Of a DNA stretch of 32,655 bases, positions 32,625 to 32,655 are shown piece by piece; the stretch's first letter is position 1, and each line of letters opens with the position of its first letter. A program made the translations under genes and the position numbers. The stretch comes from Candidatus Avibacteroides excrementipullorum (GTDB taxonomy: Bacteria > Bacteroidota > Bacteroidia > Bacteroidales > Bacteroidaceae). The notes under the pieces were generated by a model. That model had not been told where the DNA came from, did no database searches, and saw only the letters and a list, made by a program, of their open reading frames with translations. The stretch lies in assembly GCA_018711405.1 (NCBI GenBank), contig DVIH01000134.1, positions 1 through 32,655 on the forward strand. Reading direction: 5' to 3'.

Positions 32625-32655
32625 TTTTTAATAAGGAACTAAAGCTATATATTTG
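32625..32655 (+). promoter_or_regulatory. Putative promoter of the next gene at the window edge
   Basis: TATATTTG fills the last 8 bases of the window, with TTTT 19 nt upstream in place of TTTG. The gene itself is outside. Confidence 0.5.

Noticed and set aside
1-32655. tRNA, rRNA, riboswitch or phage/integrase signals
   Set aside because: None was recognised on either strand by eye; short or diverged non-coding RNAs could still have been missed.

Overview
The window reads as chromosomal DNA of a Bacteroidales bacterium, most likely gut-associated. The supports are Bacteroidetes-type promoters (TTTG, about 19-20 nt, TAnnTTTG) at many gene starts, type IX secretion-style C-terminal tails on large secreted proteins, a type B L31 protein, PepSY-like/BLIP-like periplasmic proteins and a GH130 phosphorylase of the gut Bacteroides kind. 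No species can be named from sequence alone. No rRNA, tRNA, CRISPR array or complete mobile element was seen.

Layout. (1) 1-2141, plus strand: the AT-rich 3' end of a secreted stack-repeat protein, then a secreted LamG-like protein whose base composition jumps abruptly inside the gene; a strong terminator follows. (2) 2239-10591, minus strand: a housekeeping block dnaN, DnaQ-like exonuclease, coaBC, DUF4835, recN, rlmB and a TPR protein with a degenerate trypsin-like domain. Spacing is very tight downstream of a hairpin after dnaN. A C-terminal scrap of a VOC/glyoxalase gene lies at the downstream end. (3) 10900-18484: a metal-efflux locus. On the minus strand are a His/Cys-rich DUF6769-like protein, a His-rich CusB/CzcB-type adaptor, a CusA/CzcA-type RND pump and a TolC-type channel. 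Divergent from them are two translationally coupled AraC regulators, the second carrying an HMA-like metal-binding domain. (4) 18620-21045, plus strand: an Omp28-like secreted protein with a CxxC site and a free-standing HMA protein. (5) 21128-24110, minus strand: a response regulator, a histidine kinase and two PepSY-like proteins. (6) 24269-26701, minus strand: rpmE2, an MCE/MlaD-like protein and a cell-wall amidase. (7) 26823-32418, plus strand: a BASS-like transporter overlapping a large lipoprotein that looks like an uncharacterised glycoside hydrolase, then an AmpG-like MFS transporter and a GH130 mannoside phosphorylase.

How the parts work together. The metal locus reads as sensor/regulators, a periplasmic metal-binding protein and a tripartite efflux pump, with extra HMA and CxxC proteins beside it. 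The two-component locus looks autoregulated: the same 11-nt-spaced TTTCA-type direct repeat sits exactly 10 nt before the -7 box of both the regulator operon and the PepSY operon. The last block suggests surface or periplasmic glycan cleavage, import of a beta-mannoside and intracellular phosphorolysis.

The most unusual signals are a dispersed palindromic intergenic repeat family (three copies, two sharing a 37-nt identical core in opposite orientation), the paired two-component operators, the glycoside-hydrolase candidate, the VOC remnant, and the composition mosaic of the first secreted protein gene. All alignments and domain calls were made by eye.
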